64,000 nucleotides of DNA from Blattamonas nauphoetae. Taxonomy: Eukaryota; Preaxostyla; Oxymonadida. Positions 21,267 through 33,344 of this stretch are shown in pieces. The stretch's first letter is position 1, and each line of letters opens with the position of its first letter. Made by a program: the position numbers and the translations under genes. The notes under the pieces were generated by a model. That model searched no databases. It was not told the DNA's origin and was given only the letters and a program-made list of their open reading frames with translations. The DNA is taken from assembly GCA_033064195.1 (NCBI GenBank), contig JARBJD010000025.1, positions 186,001 through 250,000 of the forward strand. The letters run 5' to 3'.

Positions 21267-21782
21267 TCAAGGTTGGGTAAGGATGGACAAAAGAGATTTT
21301 CCTGCTTTTTCGAATTCATGAAGACATCTTCTGGATACGTTGAGAATTGTTGGGGGAACTTGTGATGGAGAGAGGACGAAGTTTAGATGGAGAGTGGGCT
21401 CGGTGGTTTGCATGAGTGGTTCAGCTGGTGATGAGAGTTGTTGTGCCGAGAGGTGAGGTATTTGGATGACAGCCGGGTTTGATGCTTCGAGAAGCAGCTG
21501 AGATTGGGATAGTGTGTTGTCACATGAAAGGATGATTGCTGGATGTGTCTGAGAGTGGTTGAGAAGCGAAGAGAGTTTGTCTTTTGAGGGAGAGAGATCA
21601 CAGAAGGATGCAATTCGGGTTTTGTTTTGGTGATTTGTGATGGATGTGGCGTGGATGGCGGTGTTCTGTTGAATGAGGTGAAGTAACTGTCCCTGGAGTG
21701 TGTGAGTGCTTGTGGTCAAAGTTCGTCCGAGTTTCGATGCGATGACGGCACTGTCTTGTCGGACACGACCCGAAGCGAGCAA
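21267..21782 (-). CDS. Conserved frame 3' of the surface-protein gene, copy 1
   Basis: The 171-codon frame overlaps the 3' end of the surface gene in another frame. It is matched by 44356-44979 in copy 2: both read NTLSQSQLLL, LSSPAEPLMQT, VPPTILNVS and EFEKAGKSL. The shared frame with amino-acid-level conservation suggests coding, either a final exon of the surface gene or a small separate gene. I do not recognise it. The plus strand is also open here, so the strand is not certain. Confidence 0.35.
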   Translation of the reverse strand: MLASGRVRQDSAVIASKLGRTLTTSTHTLQGQLLHLIQQNTAIHATSITNHQNKTRIASFCDLSPSKDKLSSLLNHSQTHPAIILSCDNTLSQSQLLLEASNPAVIQIPHLSAQQLSSPAEPLMQTTEPTLHLNFVLSPSQVPPTILNVSRRCLHEFEKAGKSLLSILTQP

Positions 21783-23950
21783 CCAGAGAACGACGACCCC
21801 TTTCGGCGAATCACAGGCAACACTCGACCCACAACCACAACAAGTCCAGCATGCCCAGAACCAGACAAAGTATGAACAATCTTTCGTTTCCGTTCGATAA
21901 TCGGAACTCCAAACGAGTCGCGATCCAAAACAACTCCACTCACACGAGTCTCTTCAAACCAACTCCCAAAAACATCTACCATCACTTGGCATCCACCGTC
22001 ACTCCACACAACAACTCCTCCATTTCTCTCGACTCCACTTCCAGACCATGAAACACTGCTGTCCACAAACACATTCTCATGCAACAAAATCTCTTTCCTT
22101 CTTCCAACCTGACCACTCCCAATTCGAACAACCACCACTCCTCCCTTCTTCAACGATCCCACTGTTCCTTCCACGGTCCCACAATCAGAGAACACACATT
22201 TCGAGATCAGCGTCTTCTCTTGCCATGTCGAGACCACAATCACTCCCATCCCATCGACCACTCCACCACTCTCAACTCGCTCTGTCGACACAAACACACA
22301 ATCAAGAATCCCAATGTGCGATTCTTCTGACTTCGATGAGAAACAAACAAGTCCAGCATTTCGCGACACAACTCCAATCAATCGACACGAATCCATCTCA
22401 AATGACACGTCCTTCTCAGATGACGAACAATTCACAAGAATCACATCTGACTCCATCTCAACTCCCTCCATCACAATCCCACGAAGCGTCAACGATCCTC
22501 CCAACCAACACACAAGCCCCATCCCAACTCTCTCCAACTTCCATCCACTCACAATCGAAACTGATTCCACCACACACTCCCCAAACCCTCGCACCACACT
22601 TCCCATCCCACTCTTTCCAAACTGTCGCGACGGAGGCAGACACAGCGTCACTCCCACAATCACAACACTTCCTCCAGACATCGTCATCACTCCTTCCTCT
22701 CTCCCTTCCCCCAACACTCCTTCCTCCACCACCAATCGAGACTGTCCTCTCTCGATTCCTTCAATCTCCAGCTTCTTCTCTCCCACAACCATTCTTCTTC
22801 CAAATCCTCCCCATCCATCAATCTTCACAACCACCTTCTCCACTCTCTCCTCTTCTCCCACTCTCCACCCAACCAACACAGAATTGCACGGATTCCCAAT
22901 CGTTCCACATTTTGCCGTCTTCTCGCTTCCTCTTTCGCTGTCAACGAAGATCTGCATTGTCGGCCTCTTCGGAACACTCAACGTGAGAGGTGTGTCGAAC
23001 AGAACGATCCCATCTGCAGCGTCGAGTGGCGTGATCGTCGACACTTCGTATTTCGTCTCGAATTGCAGTGATCCTGCCGATCCAACTGGGAGTTCTTCCG
23101 ACTCAGCGAGCGTGGTGGTTTTCATCGTGATCGTCAAGGAGTGAGTTGGGTTCAGCGTCACTTTGTATATCTTCCCAATCTCCAAATCTGTCCCAGCAAA
23201 TGACACGACGCAAGCAGTTGCGAGTGAATTGAACTTGATCGACGCTGATTCGATGTGGGGAGGACGAAGGATGGTCGCTGTGATGCCATCGTTCACAACA
23301 AGATTCGATGTCTCTCCGCTTTTGATGCAGACAGTGTAAGATCCTCCAAACGCGACGAACGACAGACTGTGGCCTGCTCCAACAGCAAACACCGCTTCGC
23401 ACGAGGTGGAGGCAGATACACTCAACGTAGACACAGATTCCCAGAACGACGAGCCATTTGTGAGCCAGACAGAACCAAGTCCATCCCGAAGAGCACGGCC
23501 AGTGAAGGAGAGGACTGCTTGCTGTCGATTCTTGGAGAGCATAGTTCCTGTCCATCCTTCGATTCGGGGTGGTTCAGTGGGCACCACAAATGAGTGAGAT
23601 TCGGTGTCGAATAGCAGAGATGTACTGCCACGATGGAACGAGACAACAGTGTATCTCACACCAAACTCGAGCTGCTCTCCTCGTTTTGGTCCTTCTTCGA
23701 TTGGATACACACAATGATCAAATGATGCAATTGTTCCATCGTTCTCAGTTGTGACACTGATTCTTTTGGTGTGGCTGGGAATGGAAGAGACAGCAGTGGA
23801 TTGGAATGTGAGGGTGTAGTCAGTGTTGGCGAGAAGTGCTCGGGAAGAGAATGTCAGAAGCAGTTTCGATTGTTGAGGATCAGAGAAGGACGACGCACAC
23901 GAAACACTCACAAGTCGCTCTGGTTCTGTCGGTGTTGAGAAAACACAATT
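21716..23950 (-). pseudogene. Surface beta-helix/Ig-repeat protein, copy 1, 3' segment
   Basis: The segment encodes the C-terminal half of the protein: Ig-like repeats with linkers such as FSTPTEPERLVSV and FVVPTEPPRI, then the second beta-helix (CGTIGNPCNSVLVGWRVGEE onward) to the stop at 21716. It is over 80 percent identical by eye to the matching part of copy 2. It contains one repeat (IEGWTGTMLSKNRQQAVL through TATILRPPHIES) that copy 2 lacks. The frame continues past 23950 into the inserted element, which is not part of the gene. The gene is cut here by the insertion at 23951-25909. Confidence 0.85.
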
Positions 23951-24637
23951 GGGCGATTCTGAATGAAAGGACGCGTGCGTTACAACTCCGTCAACATTTG
24001 AAAGATCGTTGAGAAAGCTATTCATCTCCCAGGAACAATCAAAATCTCCATCTTGAAGGTTTATATTATCTCTTTTTTTCATTTTCACTCACTTTTCTAC
24101 AAATTCAAAGATCAGGTGACTCATTCTCCATCAAACAACTTTAATCGGTCAGATCGATGATTGAACCGACCTTATACCGTGTATTGCATGCGATTCTTTT
24201 GGTTTGTGTCATTTATTTCGTTCACATTGACAGACACTCAGCACTTTTTTCAGGTGAGACGGATCGTGTCTAACAGGCAGAAAACAATCTGGCCTGTTCA
24301 CCTATCTGATGCTTTCTCCTGTTTTCACTCGATCATGTATCTTTTGTCATGAATTTCTCATCTTATAGATCACAAACTGACACGGACTTGTTGATCGTCC
24401 TCCTTGTCCTCTAATTCAGATCAATCTCAATTTCCCTTCACTTTATATCTCAAACCACCTTAATTGGATATGTCTCTCCAATTCTTAAGTCTAAATTCAT
24501 CAATCTTGTCGAATCTTCCGATCCGCACTTTTCACGTCTTTTTCTTCAATAGATGTATTTGTATTGGTTCTCTCACACAGAATAGGGTTTTTACGTTGTT
24601 TTACATCATTTCTCCATTTTTCAACTTATTCTGTGAT

Positions 24638-24807
24638 AAAAAGTGTGCAAAAGTGTCCGGATCAAAAAATGGCTTTATCGAACGCGATCCTACTTGAAAT
24701 CCAGTAATTCACTCTTTTTCTGTCGACTAAACAGATGAACGGTAATTGTGCAAAAAATGATTTTTTGGGACGCACCATAGTGTTTTGCGACCTTTCAAAG
24801 AGAATCG
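24638..24807 (+). repeat. Dispersed non-coding repeat, copy 2
   Basis: It aligns with 7349-7515 at roughly 65 percent identity by eye. It lies just left of the internal inverted junction of the 23951-25909 insert. Confidence 0.45.
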
Positions 24808-24832
24808 CCCAATTGTGCGAATCCACGATGAC
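24801..24832. repeat. Internal junction complementary to both insert tips
   Basis: AGAATCGCCC, then AATTGTG, then CGAATCCACGATGAC. The first and middle blocks pair with the left end (17 bp) and the middle and last blocks with the right end (22 bp), without mismatch. Confidence 0.85.
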
Positions 24833-25909
24833 TTCGCACTATCCTCAAAAACACACCAGATTGAGTCGTGACCAATAGAAGGAAGAGGAGATCACGTCTC
24901 ATACCTTTCTTTTGCCATTTCATTCCTTGTTCGTTTCATTTCGCTCGCCCATTTCAGAAAATTGGTTTCGATTGCATCTTCTTTTGAGACCTTATCAATC
25001 GCAGAAAGTCAGTCTTCCACTAATAAATATCAGATTATGTCACATTCTCATCAAATATCTCACAAATTCAGCTCTCTCGTCGAATATTGGTTCGCAAGAA
25101 AAGGAAGTCCATTCTTTTATCCTGATCTCCAACAAGTAAACTAGTGATCAAACCAAACACCATATCATCGGTGTTGACAACTCATTTCACACATTTTTTC
25201 GGACAATACACTCCTCAAACCAATCCGGTCAAAATCAGGCGATTTCTATCTTCAATCTCATCCAAAGGACATGGTCAATCAAACAATCGCACAAATCTTA
25301 TCTGTTTTCAGGAATCGTCTCCCAACCTATGCCATTCTGAGTCAATCACAAAAGAAACAGACTCCAATCGACAGTTCACTGCGATTCGCATTTAGACGGA
25401 ACCAGACATATTTATCCAACTTGGTCGTGTTTGATCCCTTTTTATCAACATTTTCAGACATGACAATAGTCAGTCGCCATTCAGTTCCCGTGTTTGCTTC
25501 GAACCAACTTCTGAAGTCGACCATATCCTTTGCGAGAATAAAATCGGGACGTTATATCACTAAAAACAAGAACAGAGTCGAATAAGATTCTTTTGAATGA
25601 CACACGAGACATTGGGAAGTCATTTTCTGCGATCTGATCACAATGTCGGATATCACCGTGTTTTGGTTGTTTGTCCTTCAAGCTCCAGTTTCAGCATCAA
25701 AACATTCACTGTCTGATAATTTCCAGTTCAACAAAACAGAAACCTCACATGTTCGTAGATAATGACGACAGAAGAAAGTTGTGACCGTTTATCACTATAG
25801 AGCTCGTTAGAAGAGAAATTTAGATGCGTAGTATGATCTCACTTCTTATTTGGTTTTGTTGTCTGATTTTTTTCAAAAAATTCGAAAGTGTGTAGTCATC
25901 GTGGATTCG

Positions 25910-27086
25910 CACAATTCAACTTCTCAATCAGCACAGTTGACGAATCAGTTGTTCGATTCATCTCGTCAACTGAGTACGTGTGTCCGTACTTCAGCTTAGA
26001 ATCAGGATAAAGCGACACTGAGAGTGTGTTCGACGTCGCTGTTGTCGTCGTCATCGTCAGCGTTGTCGTGTGCTCCTCATTCGATCCTGACGGCACTGTG
26101 GGCGTTCCAACAACCGAAATCGAGTATCCTGCGTTTGGAGAAAGCGAACGCGATGTCAGAGTTAGCGTTGTTCCATTTTCACCAGCATTCACTTTCGATG
26201 ATGTTGACACTAGACGAGCTGGCTCGTCCATGGTTTCGATTGCAGTCTGAGCGTCTCGAAGCAGTTCCGTCGTTTCTGTTCCCATCCGGAACGAAGTCAC
26301 GGTGTATGTCGTACCATACACCAGTTCAGCATCTGACGAAGGATACAGAACTGCTGATCCTTCCCACTTTCCACTCGACGTGTTGTATGTCATATCAATC
26401 GTGTGATTCACTGTGGCTGATGCACTCAGCTCAACTTTGTATGTCGCCCCTTCATCCAACACTCGACCTGTCATCACAAATCCAATCCTCTTCTTCTCGT
26501 CGTCGTATTGTCCTTTTATGAACTTGACCAGACGCGTCGGTTCTGTCGGGGTCAGAAAAGTCAGAGTGTTGAAGATGACTCCGACGCCTGCTGTGTTCGA
26601 GAGAGAAGAGAGCGTGTAGGTCTCTCCAAACATCAGATCCACTTCAGTCTCTGTCATCGAATAAACGATCGCTGTCGTCTTCGCTTTCGATGAACTGATC
26701 CGATCGACAGGAAGAGGGATCTCGGCCCCACTCGCTGAGGAGACAACGAGAGTGTAATCTCCCGCAGTCAGTCTAACACCGATTAAATCCATTTCAATCG
26801 ATGAATTTGAGGCATCAGTGAATCTCACTTCTCCAACACTCGTCAGGCGGGGTGGATTGGGAGTGGTGAAGAAGAGACGGATGGGATCAAGAAACACTCC
26901 TTCTGAAGACCCTTTCATTTTCACCAAGTTCACTTCGTATTGTGTGTTTGGTGAGAACTTGCTCCCCTCCCCAAACAGCGAGATGCTGAATTCGGTTGAA
27001 TACATGTTCTGCGTCCCAGCTTCTGTCGATCCATCAAAGGACACAGTGATCGCTGGATCATCGATCCCCTCAATGTGAACAGTGTA
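25910..27086 (-). pseudogene. Surface protein, copy 1, middle segment of Ig-like repeats
   Basis: The frame reads YTVHIEGIDDPAITVSFDG through STVLIEKLNC, matching the central repeat region of copy 2. It carries an extra repeat (PTEPTRLVKFIKGQYDD to AIETMDEPARLVST) that is absent from copy 2, so the two paralogues differ by whole in-frame units. Both ends of this segment are insertion borders. Confidence 0.85.
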
Positions 27087-27471
27087 CAGTTGTTGGACAA
27101 TTTTGATAATTTGGAAACTTTGTTGATTCCATGCGCGTTCTTGGGCCGATTGATGACCACTCTCAACAGCAACTTCCTTCCACAAAGTCGAGTCCTCCCA
27201 TCCACCAACTCCTTCTCCATCTCGTCATCAGCACGCTCTATCCAACAAAATCTGATTCAGCCGATCAATTCAGTAGGTCTGACAGTCCAACACATTTTCT
27301 GACATGGGATCAACTGCTGATGGTCTGTCGTTCTCCCAGAGAACTCCCAACATCGCGACGAATGGAAGGGTCGTACTGTGACATGACACGATTTGGAGCT
27401 GGAGAAAAGGTTCGCATTTTGTTTGTCTTTTTTCCGGCATTTTCCAATTTCCCAAAATTGTCCAACAATTG
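27087..27471. mobile_element. mariner-like MITE in the surface gene
   Basis: Ends CAGTTGTTGGACAATTTTG (left) and CAATTGTTGGACAATTTTG (right, inverted) differ by one base. TA lies immediately outside both. Copy 2 shows the empty site: ACGTACGTTCC at about 47693-47703 aligns to the sequence here with the insert removed. The interior of about 345 bp is non-coding. Confidence 0.82.
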
Positions 27472-28179
27472 TACATTCCAGCGACAACACCTCTCCCAAC
27501 CAGGCCAAGCCACACATGATTCAGACCTGTTCCACTTCGGCACAGAACACCCATGAGTCGGGGTGGATTTGGTGTGCTAAAAGTGAGAGAGTTCGAGGAC
27601 AGGTTCGTCCCATTGATTGATGATCCAATCACAGAATACCTTTGTCCCAGTTGCAGGATTTCCCAATCACCACATCTCACTGTCAACGACGACGTCGTGC
27701 TCGGTGATGCGAATGCGAAGGAGAGGAGACGTTGGATGGCTGGAGCAGAGTTCGCTGTTCTCTCGTCTTCAGAATCTGTGTTGTCCACCAAAACCAGCAT
27801 TGTCCCTCTCACGGATCCTGAAACTGTCGCCAGAAGTGTGGCTGAGACCCCATCAGCTTCCAAACTTGACACGATCGATTTAAGTGTTCGTGTAGTGGTT
27901 GTCTGTGGAATGAGAGAATCGTTACTTTCCTTCGAGGTGTTAAAGTACCAACTGGGACTTCCTGAAGTGGAGTCACAATTCGTCACATTCGAAGTCAGTT
28001 CTGAGGCAGTCCAACACGATGATCGAATATCATTCCCTTCCCTTCCTCGGCATTCTCGGAATTGAATGGAATCCATTCTGAGTTGCTCACATTCATAAAA
28101 TGTCAATCCTCCTCCTCCACCGTTGCTGATGATTCCTGACGAGCAGTTCATGAACACAGAGTTGGAGAGGAGAATAGAC
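27472..28179 (-). pseudogene. Surface protein, copy 1, end of first beta-helix and first Ig-like repeat
   Basis: It reads LLSNSVFMNCSSGI, GGGGGLTFYE and MDSIQFRECRGREGND, then the first Ig-like repeat up to LVGRGVVAGMY, colinear with copy 2. The left border is the mariner-like MITE and the right border is the hAT-like MITE. The flanking 8-bp repeat AGAATAGA is at 28171-28178 and 38415-38422. Confidence 0.85.
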
Positions 28180-28206
28180 CAGGGTTTGGATCGGGTCCTC
28201 ACCTGA

Positions 28207-28274
28207 GGGTAGGTCTAGACTCAGATCCGAAAAAGTCTAGGCGCAGATCTGCAGATCGGTCTAGGCGCAGATCT
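28207..28274. repeat. Left terminal inverted repeat of the 9.6-kb element
   Basis: It contains the spaced blocks AAAAAGTCTAGGCGCAGATC, TGCAGATCGG and TCTAGGCGCAGATCT. It pairs with 37782-37849. Confidence 0.85.
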
Positions 28275-28980
28275 TACACAAACCGAAGCTCCCACTCCAT
28301 TGAGATAAGGTCCATGAAGTGGCCCACATGTCCTGAGGGACAAATGGTAATTCAACAATAATAATGATCCAATTTAATTACATTTATAAGCAATATCACT
28401 TCTTTTTCTTCAATCAGGGCGTACCAATGATCGAAGAAACTGCCGCTTGCGCGACGGGAATGGGAGCAAAGGCAACAGGGGCCGGGCAAATCAGGATGAC
28501 AGGTTGGGAAACTCGTGGGAGCTTCGGTTTGTGTAAGAGGAGCTCTCTTACCAGTCGCTCCTCACAAACCTTAGCTCCCACTCCATTGAGAGTTGAACAG
28601 AACAGCGATTACTATCGAACGAACAGACGAAACAGAGAGTTGAATAAAATGAAAAGGCATATCTGTTGAGTGAATCACCCATCGATGTGGAACATGATGA
28701 CTGCATTGTTGGACCGTGACTCCACGATCCGTGGCTGTCATCGTGATTTGGTGTGGTCCCTCCTTGTTCAGTGACGGATCTGACAGTGTACAACCAAATA
28801 CGACTTGGCTGACGAGGCTGGACCACTCACTTACAGTTCGAACGGTGTGGCAGTATCAATCGAGACAGGGAAAGCTGTGTCGACTGCCAATATGTGAGTC
28901 TTTGTTGATGGTTCCAGTCAAGGCACGCGTGAAGATCGTGACATGCATGACCTATCTCGTCCCAGACAATCGGAAAGTGT
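28274..28980. other. Subterminal region with a fold-back and a dispersed repeat
   Basis: 28274-28335 and 28508-28595 contain copies of the sequence around CTCCCACTCCATTGAG. At 28508-28575 two partial copies face each other and could form a hairpin (GTGGGAGCTTCGGTTTGTG against CACAAACCTTAGCTCCCAC). A third copy is at 33345-33437 and a diverged one at 5845-5990. No gene is evident. Confidence 0.45.
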
Positions 28981-28992
28981 ATTCTTCTCAGT

Positions 28993-31155
28993 CTACCGCT
29001 GATTGAGGACATTCGTGAGGAACTGGGAGAGATAATGCAGATATTCGATCATCGACGTGATGATGTTGTAATCTTCCGATGGCTGCTGGTGGAATAGATG
29101 CTGCGTTTCGAGGTCGTGACCTTCACGAAGTTGTCGGACGAACTGCATTCCAATTACGAGTGGAAGGATCTCAAGCGAGAGATCATCCCACTTTGTTGCC
29201 CTGAGTTTGTTTTCGAGAAGTTTCTGGATGAGCTGACGAGAGTTCTCCTGCGGTATTCCCCTCGTCTTGTTCGTGGATGACACAACATTCGAATAGTAAG
29301 TTGACGAGAACTGAAAACCAGCCATCGAACAGCAAGTGTCGTGCGAAGAGAGGATATGTGGCGGTTGAGCGGCTTTGTGCCCTTTCGCTGACATGAGTTG
29401 GATCACGACCATCTGAAACACTGAATGGTGACCGATGAGGTCGTGTGCATCTACCACGTTCAATATTCGTCCATGGATACCCATGATACTTTGGATGCGG
29501 AGATATAATGACTGGTTCGTCGATGAATGAGCTTCGCTCGTTTCCAGATTCAGCCACGTTCGTCTTGTGCTGTGGAGTGGCAGAAGCGCGCCAAAGCGAC
29601 ACGCGGTTGATTGCTTGGCGGGAACGGCTGTCGATTAAGTGAGAACCTCGAGATTAGGAAATGGAGAGTCTGTCGTCTGCTGAGGACGATCTGAACGAGA
29701 ATATCGAGAGAGAGAAGATATGGGATGAATGTGGTCATCGCCAAGGGGCGACGCTGGATAAACTCATCATGGGCTGGGATACGATCAACACTGTTGATTG
29801 AGATGGTGTGGACGTGTGAGAGAGAAGAGATGCCGATCTGAAGAAAGATCTAAATCCACAATCACTGAGTGGTTGCTTCTTGTTTGAACTCCGATCTCTT
29901 CAACGCTATTGTCTTGTTCATTATCATGCGCTGAAGGGGGACCGAGTCTCGATGCTTGTTTCCGTGAATAGACGATTGTCTGGAGTCCCGTCACCTGGCG
30001 AATCTCTGCTGACCTTCATGCTTCCAGTTACGTTTCGCTCAATGATTTCTAGAATAAACCATCGAGTTTAGTTCGACTCGAGATGTGGTGGAAGGCTTCA
30101 TCGAATGCAAGCTTGTATCCCTTCCAGTTGAAACGATTCTGCAGCTGTGAGAGTGAGGAAGGATCTCTTATACTTCCAGTCGCACCTTCATCAACGACTT
30201 CGACTCGGAGCTTCTCAATCTTCATTCCTGGTACCTGTTCGTGGACCATTCCATCCGGAAAATCCTTGATGTTCACTCGCCTAAATCCAAGTTCTCGCCC
30301 GAGGAGAACGGTTAGAGGATGAACGGAAGAGAAGTTTTGTGTCATTACTTCGCCTATATTCGGCGCAATCCTGGATGGAGTTGAATTAGGGGAAGGGAGG
30401 AGATGACTGGATGGAGTCTGGTCTTGTGAATGTATTTGAAGAGCATAAAGATGGAGTTGCTGCTCGTCGTTCTGCTTGCCAAACGTTGGAATAGAGCTGG
30501 CCGGGATGGTGGAACGATTCAACGCGCTGAAGAGAGAGCTTCCAAATGATGATGAGAAGTTGGTCGACTTTCTCTTCCACGTTGAACAGAGAAAGGGCCA
30601 TTCGTAATTCTGGATTCGCTTCATTCGCTCTTCCAATTCCAACGGCTTCGCAGACACCAACGACTCCCCATCCCCATTGTTGGTCTTCACTGCTTCGACC
30701 TGGCTGAGTGATGACGTAAACTTTGATGACGATACTGTGAACCTGAGATATTCTTGATGCGGAGGTTGTACTGTTCCCTCCTCTTCATCGATTCATTCTG
30801 CTCCGAATCTCGCACGATTGAACCGCCTCTTGACAACGGAGAGATTCCAACGACTTCTGACTCACTCCACCGAATGTGTCTCCCTGTTCAGCGACAGTGA
30901 GTGGATTGGATTCTATCATCCTCTCGGAATTCACGCTCCTTCCGACGATTAACATTGTTCTTCTGCGTCATGTTCCCCAAGAACGTTCCCGGACGAGAGT
31001 AGGATAGAGGGAACATGTGATTCTGCGGGTTGAATAGTTTCAAGACTGTTGGAAGGCGGATGGGTTGAAGGGGACATCCAAACTCCACTCGGTTTCTGTG
31101 CGGTGGTTAGGAGGCAGAAAAGCTGGTCTGAACTGTAATGTGGGAGTGGAAACAA
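28993..31155 (-). CDS. Unrecognised host-like gene inside the 9.6-kb element
   Basis: Several minus-strand frames follow one another: 30888-31155, 30049-30690 (213 codons, with GFRRVNIKDFPDGMVHEQVP), 29785-29994, 29550-29744 and 28993-29484 (163 codons, with KWDDLSLEILPLVIGMQFV and YLHYLSQFLTNV). Frame changes between them may be introns. The last exon-like part is hydrophobic-helical, suggesting an alpha-helical fold. I do not recognise a family. The span and the joining of frames are guesses. No transposase motif is visible. Confidence 0.38.
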
Positions 31156-31159
31156 CTTT

Positions 31160-32670
31160 ATGAGCGCTACAGAGCTACTTGTGTTTGGGGAGAGGGTGAT
31201 GAGGTGGTGGTTAGGAGATGGGCATGTTGATCTGTGAATACGCTGTGGACAATGCGAATCGGGTTATCCGTCGCGAATTGGTTCTATTCTTGTAGAACTG
31301 CATCAGTTTGATGTTCTTCCCTCTTAGCTCATCATCGAGTCCACTTCGATGTACTAAAACAAGCGTCAGTCGTATTCGCCTTGGTTAGGGATATTCCTGT
31401 CTCAAATCCTTCCCGACAGGATTTGTGGTTGCTTACCCCACATCTATCATAAACAAACCGGGTCTGGTCGTCTGCGGAAATATATTCTATTCTTGTAGAA
31501 CTGTTAGGATGTGCTCTCCCAGACGTCTGTGTCGTCGATTTTATGCTGCTGAATACGTATTCGACGTTGCCCATCACTTTGTAACCCTGTTCGTCATCGT
31601 CAAAACCACCCTCATCCGAATGTGGACGGTGTTCAGAGGATGAAGACAATTAACTCCTTCCTCGCCTGGTCGATCCCAATTTCGGTGGTGTTCACCACTT
31701 CTATTTGATGATTCCACGGTTAAGTTCCTGAGTCACACCGAGTGTAATGATTCTTATCGATGAAATACTTGGCAAAACTTGTACTGTCAACTGGGCTAGA
31801 GATACGATGTACGGACCGCCTTTATGAAGACAGGACGATTCTTGACTAATCCTTGACATATGATGATACTTGGGTTCCACATGACGAGGTTGCACTCATG
31901 TACATCGGACAAGGAGTTGGGCGACTCAGGGAACTCCTTCAGGGTGTAGTGATGTCATGAACGTTACCGGAAGATGTGCAACTGCCTCGAATATCTCCCA
32001 GAATGAGCCTCTGCCCCACAAGACTGATGAGATCTGAGAGACGGGTGGAAAAGGCTTGATGTCACTTCGACATGGAAAAATGTCCTGCTTCGAATCTCTT
32101 GAGTCTGTCGGCTGTCATCTCAACTGAGAAAGGCGCTGAGTGATGTATCTATGGTGAGCCGGACCTGTAAGACGTCACAGTTCTCGTCATTCGCAACAAC
32201 AGCTGTGAGAGTTCAATTCAAGGGTACCGCCCGCTTATTTCCGCATTCGGATGTTATCAACCGATCAGCCATGAATTCTAGAATAACTCCCCGCGATGTG
32301 AGGGTTCCCACAGAGAGTTACCTTCATCTTGATGGTGGAGATATTTCGGTGAAATATGGTATATCTTCGCTTCTGTTAACTTTGTTGCATTTCTTCTTCC
32401 ATTGAAAAGTGTCGTATGCAGATGCACTATGCCTGTAATCACTTGAGGAAGATGAACTTGATGATTCTTTCTCCGACATTGTGAGCACTGTTTCGTGCTT
32501 TCTAGTGACTGTTTCCATTTTCGGTGAAGTCTGATATGTTGATTGCGTACTGGATTATTGAGTGGTGTGCGAGACGGATGTCATAAAACGATTCGGAGCC
32601 AAGGTAGAGTCGACTGAATCACTGTCACCGAAAATCTTGAATTCTTGAATAATAACTTGCACGATGCCAA
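31160..32670. other. No recognisable gene
   Basis: Only short frames occur on both strands, none with a domain. The ATTCTATTCTTGTAGAACTG motif occurs twice, at about 31281-31302 and 31484-31502, which hints at a small local duplication. Confidence 0.35.
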
Positions 32671-32680
32671 AAGGCATGTG

Positions 32681-33263
32681 CAGGGTTTGGATCGGGTCCT
32701 CACCTGACTCACCCTCAAAAGACCTCGCCTCTATTCTCATTTATGTTTTTGGTTTAATTTTCACGAGGATTCTCATTTCATGAAAAATTGATTATAGATT
32801 GAGCAAAATTTCTAAATGTGAGATGGATAGTGGAGGAAAATGTGGTGCTGTTTTTCGCTTCTATTCTCTCAATAAGCTCAATCAAGGAGAAATTTCCTCT
32901 TTTTTTTCATTAAATGGATTCGAGAAGCTCATTTAACATCTAAAATCAAATTGAAAGTCACATTGGATCACTCTATGGAAAAACTGAACATTGATCCAAC
33001 CCACCAACTTTTTGGTCTTCTGGATCAAGTGACAATTTCAGTGATTTTTGCGAAAAAAGAGAAATTCAACTGTGTCCGGTGAAGTGGAAGGAAATTTAAG
33101 GTGCGAAATGGTGTCGGAGAGTCGTGTTGTGGTCGATGATCTCACTTTTTTTGGCTTTTCAGTTGCCTATTTCGGACATCGAGAGACCTCACCTCCAAAA
33201 TGGGGAGGTGAGGTCTTTCGACCTCACGTTTACACTAAATCTGTCTGACAACTATAAACCCTG
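32681..33263. mobile_element. hAT-like MITE, intact copy (583 bp)
   Basis: It starts CAGGGTTTGGATCGGGTCC and ends ACAACTATAAACCCTG, flanked by the exact 8-bp repeat GGCATGTG (32673-32680 and 33264-33271). It is nearly identical to the split copy at 28180-38414, so both moved recently. It lies inside the 9.6-kb element. The interior contains no transposase. Confidence 0.88.
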
Positions 33264-33344
33264 GGCATGTGATTAGGGATCATTCGTTGGTGTTCAATGC
33301 GTGGCATGAACCAAAAACCAGGGATAGTTGGATCAATTTGTTTT

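Larger units (their letters stand above)
23951..25909. mobile_element. Insertion with DIRS-like end geometry, non-coding
   Basis: The insert is flanked by the direct heptamer CACAATT (23944-23950 and 25910-25916). Copy 2 gives the empty site (ACACAATCCAACTTC near 46834-46848). The left tip with its heptamer (23944-23960) is the exact inverse of 24801-24817, and the right tip with its heptamer (25895-25916) is the exact inverse of 24811-24832. The internal segment therefore joins the complements of both tips around one shared heptamer, which is the arrangement of a DIRS internal complementary region. No reverse transcriptase or recombinase was found inside, so this is a non-autonomous copy or a different element type that converged on the layout. 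Confidence 0.65.

Noticed and set aside
22048-23144. Long plus-strand frames (312 and 276 codons) opposite the surface gene
   Set aside because: They are Ser/Pro/Thr/His-rich antisense readings of a clearly conserved minus-strand coding sequence. The same shadow appears at 45245-45883 opposite copy 2.
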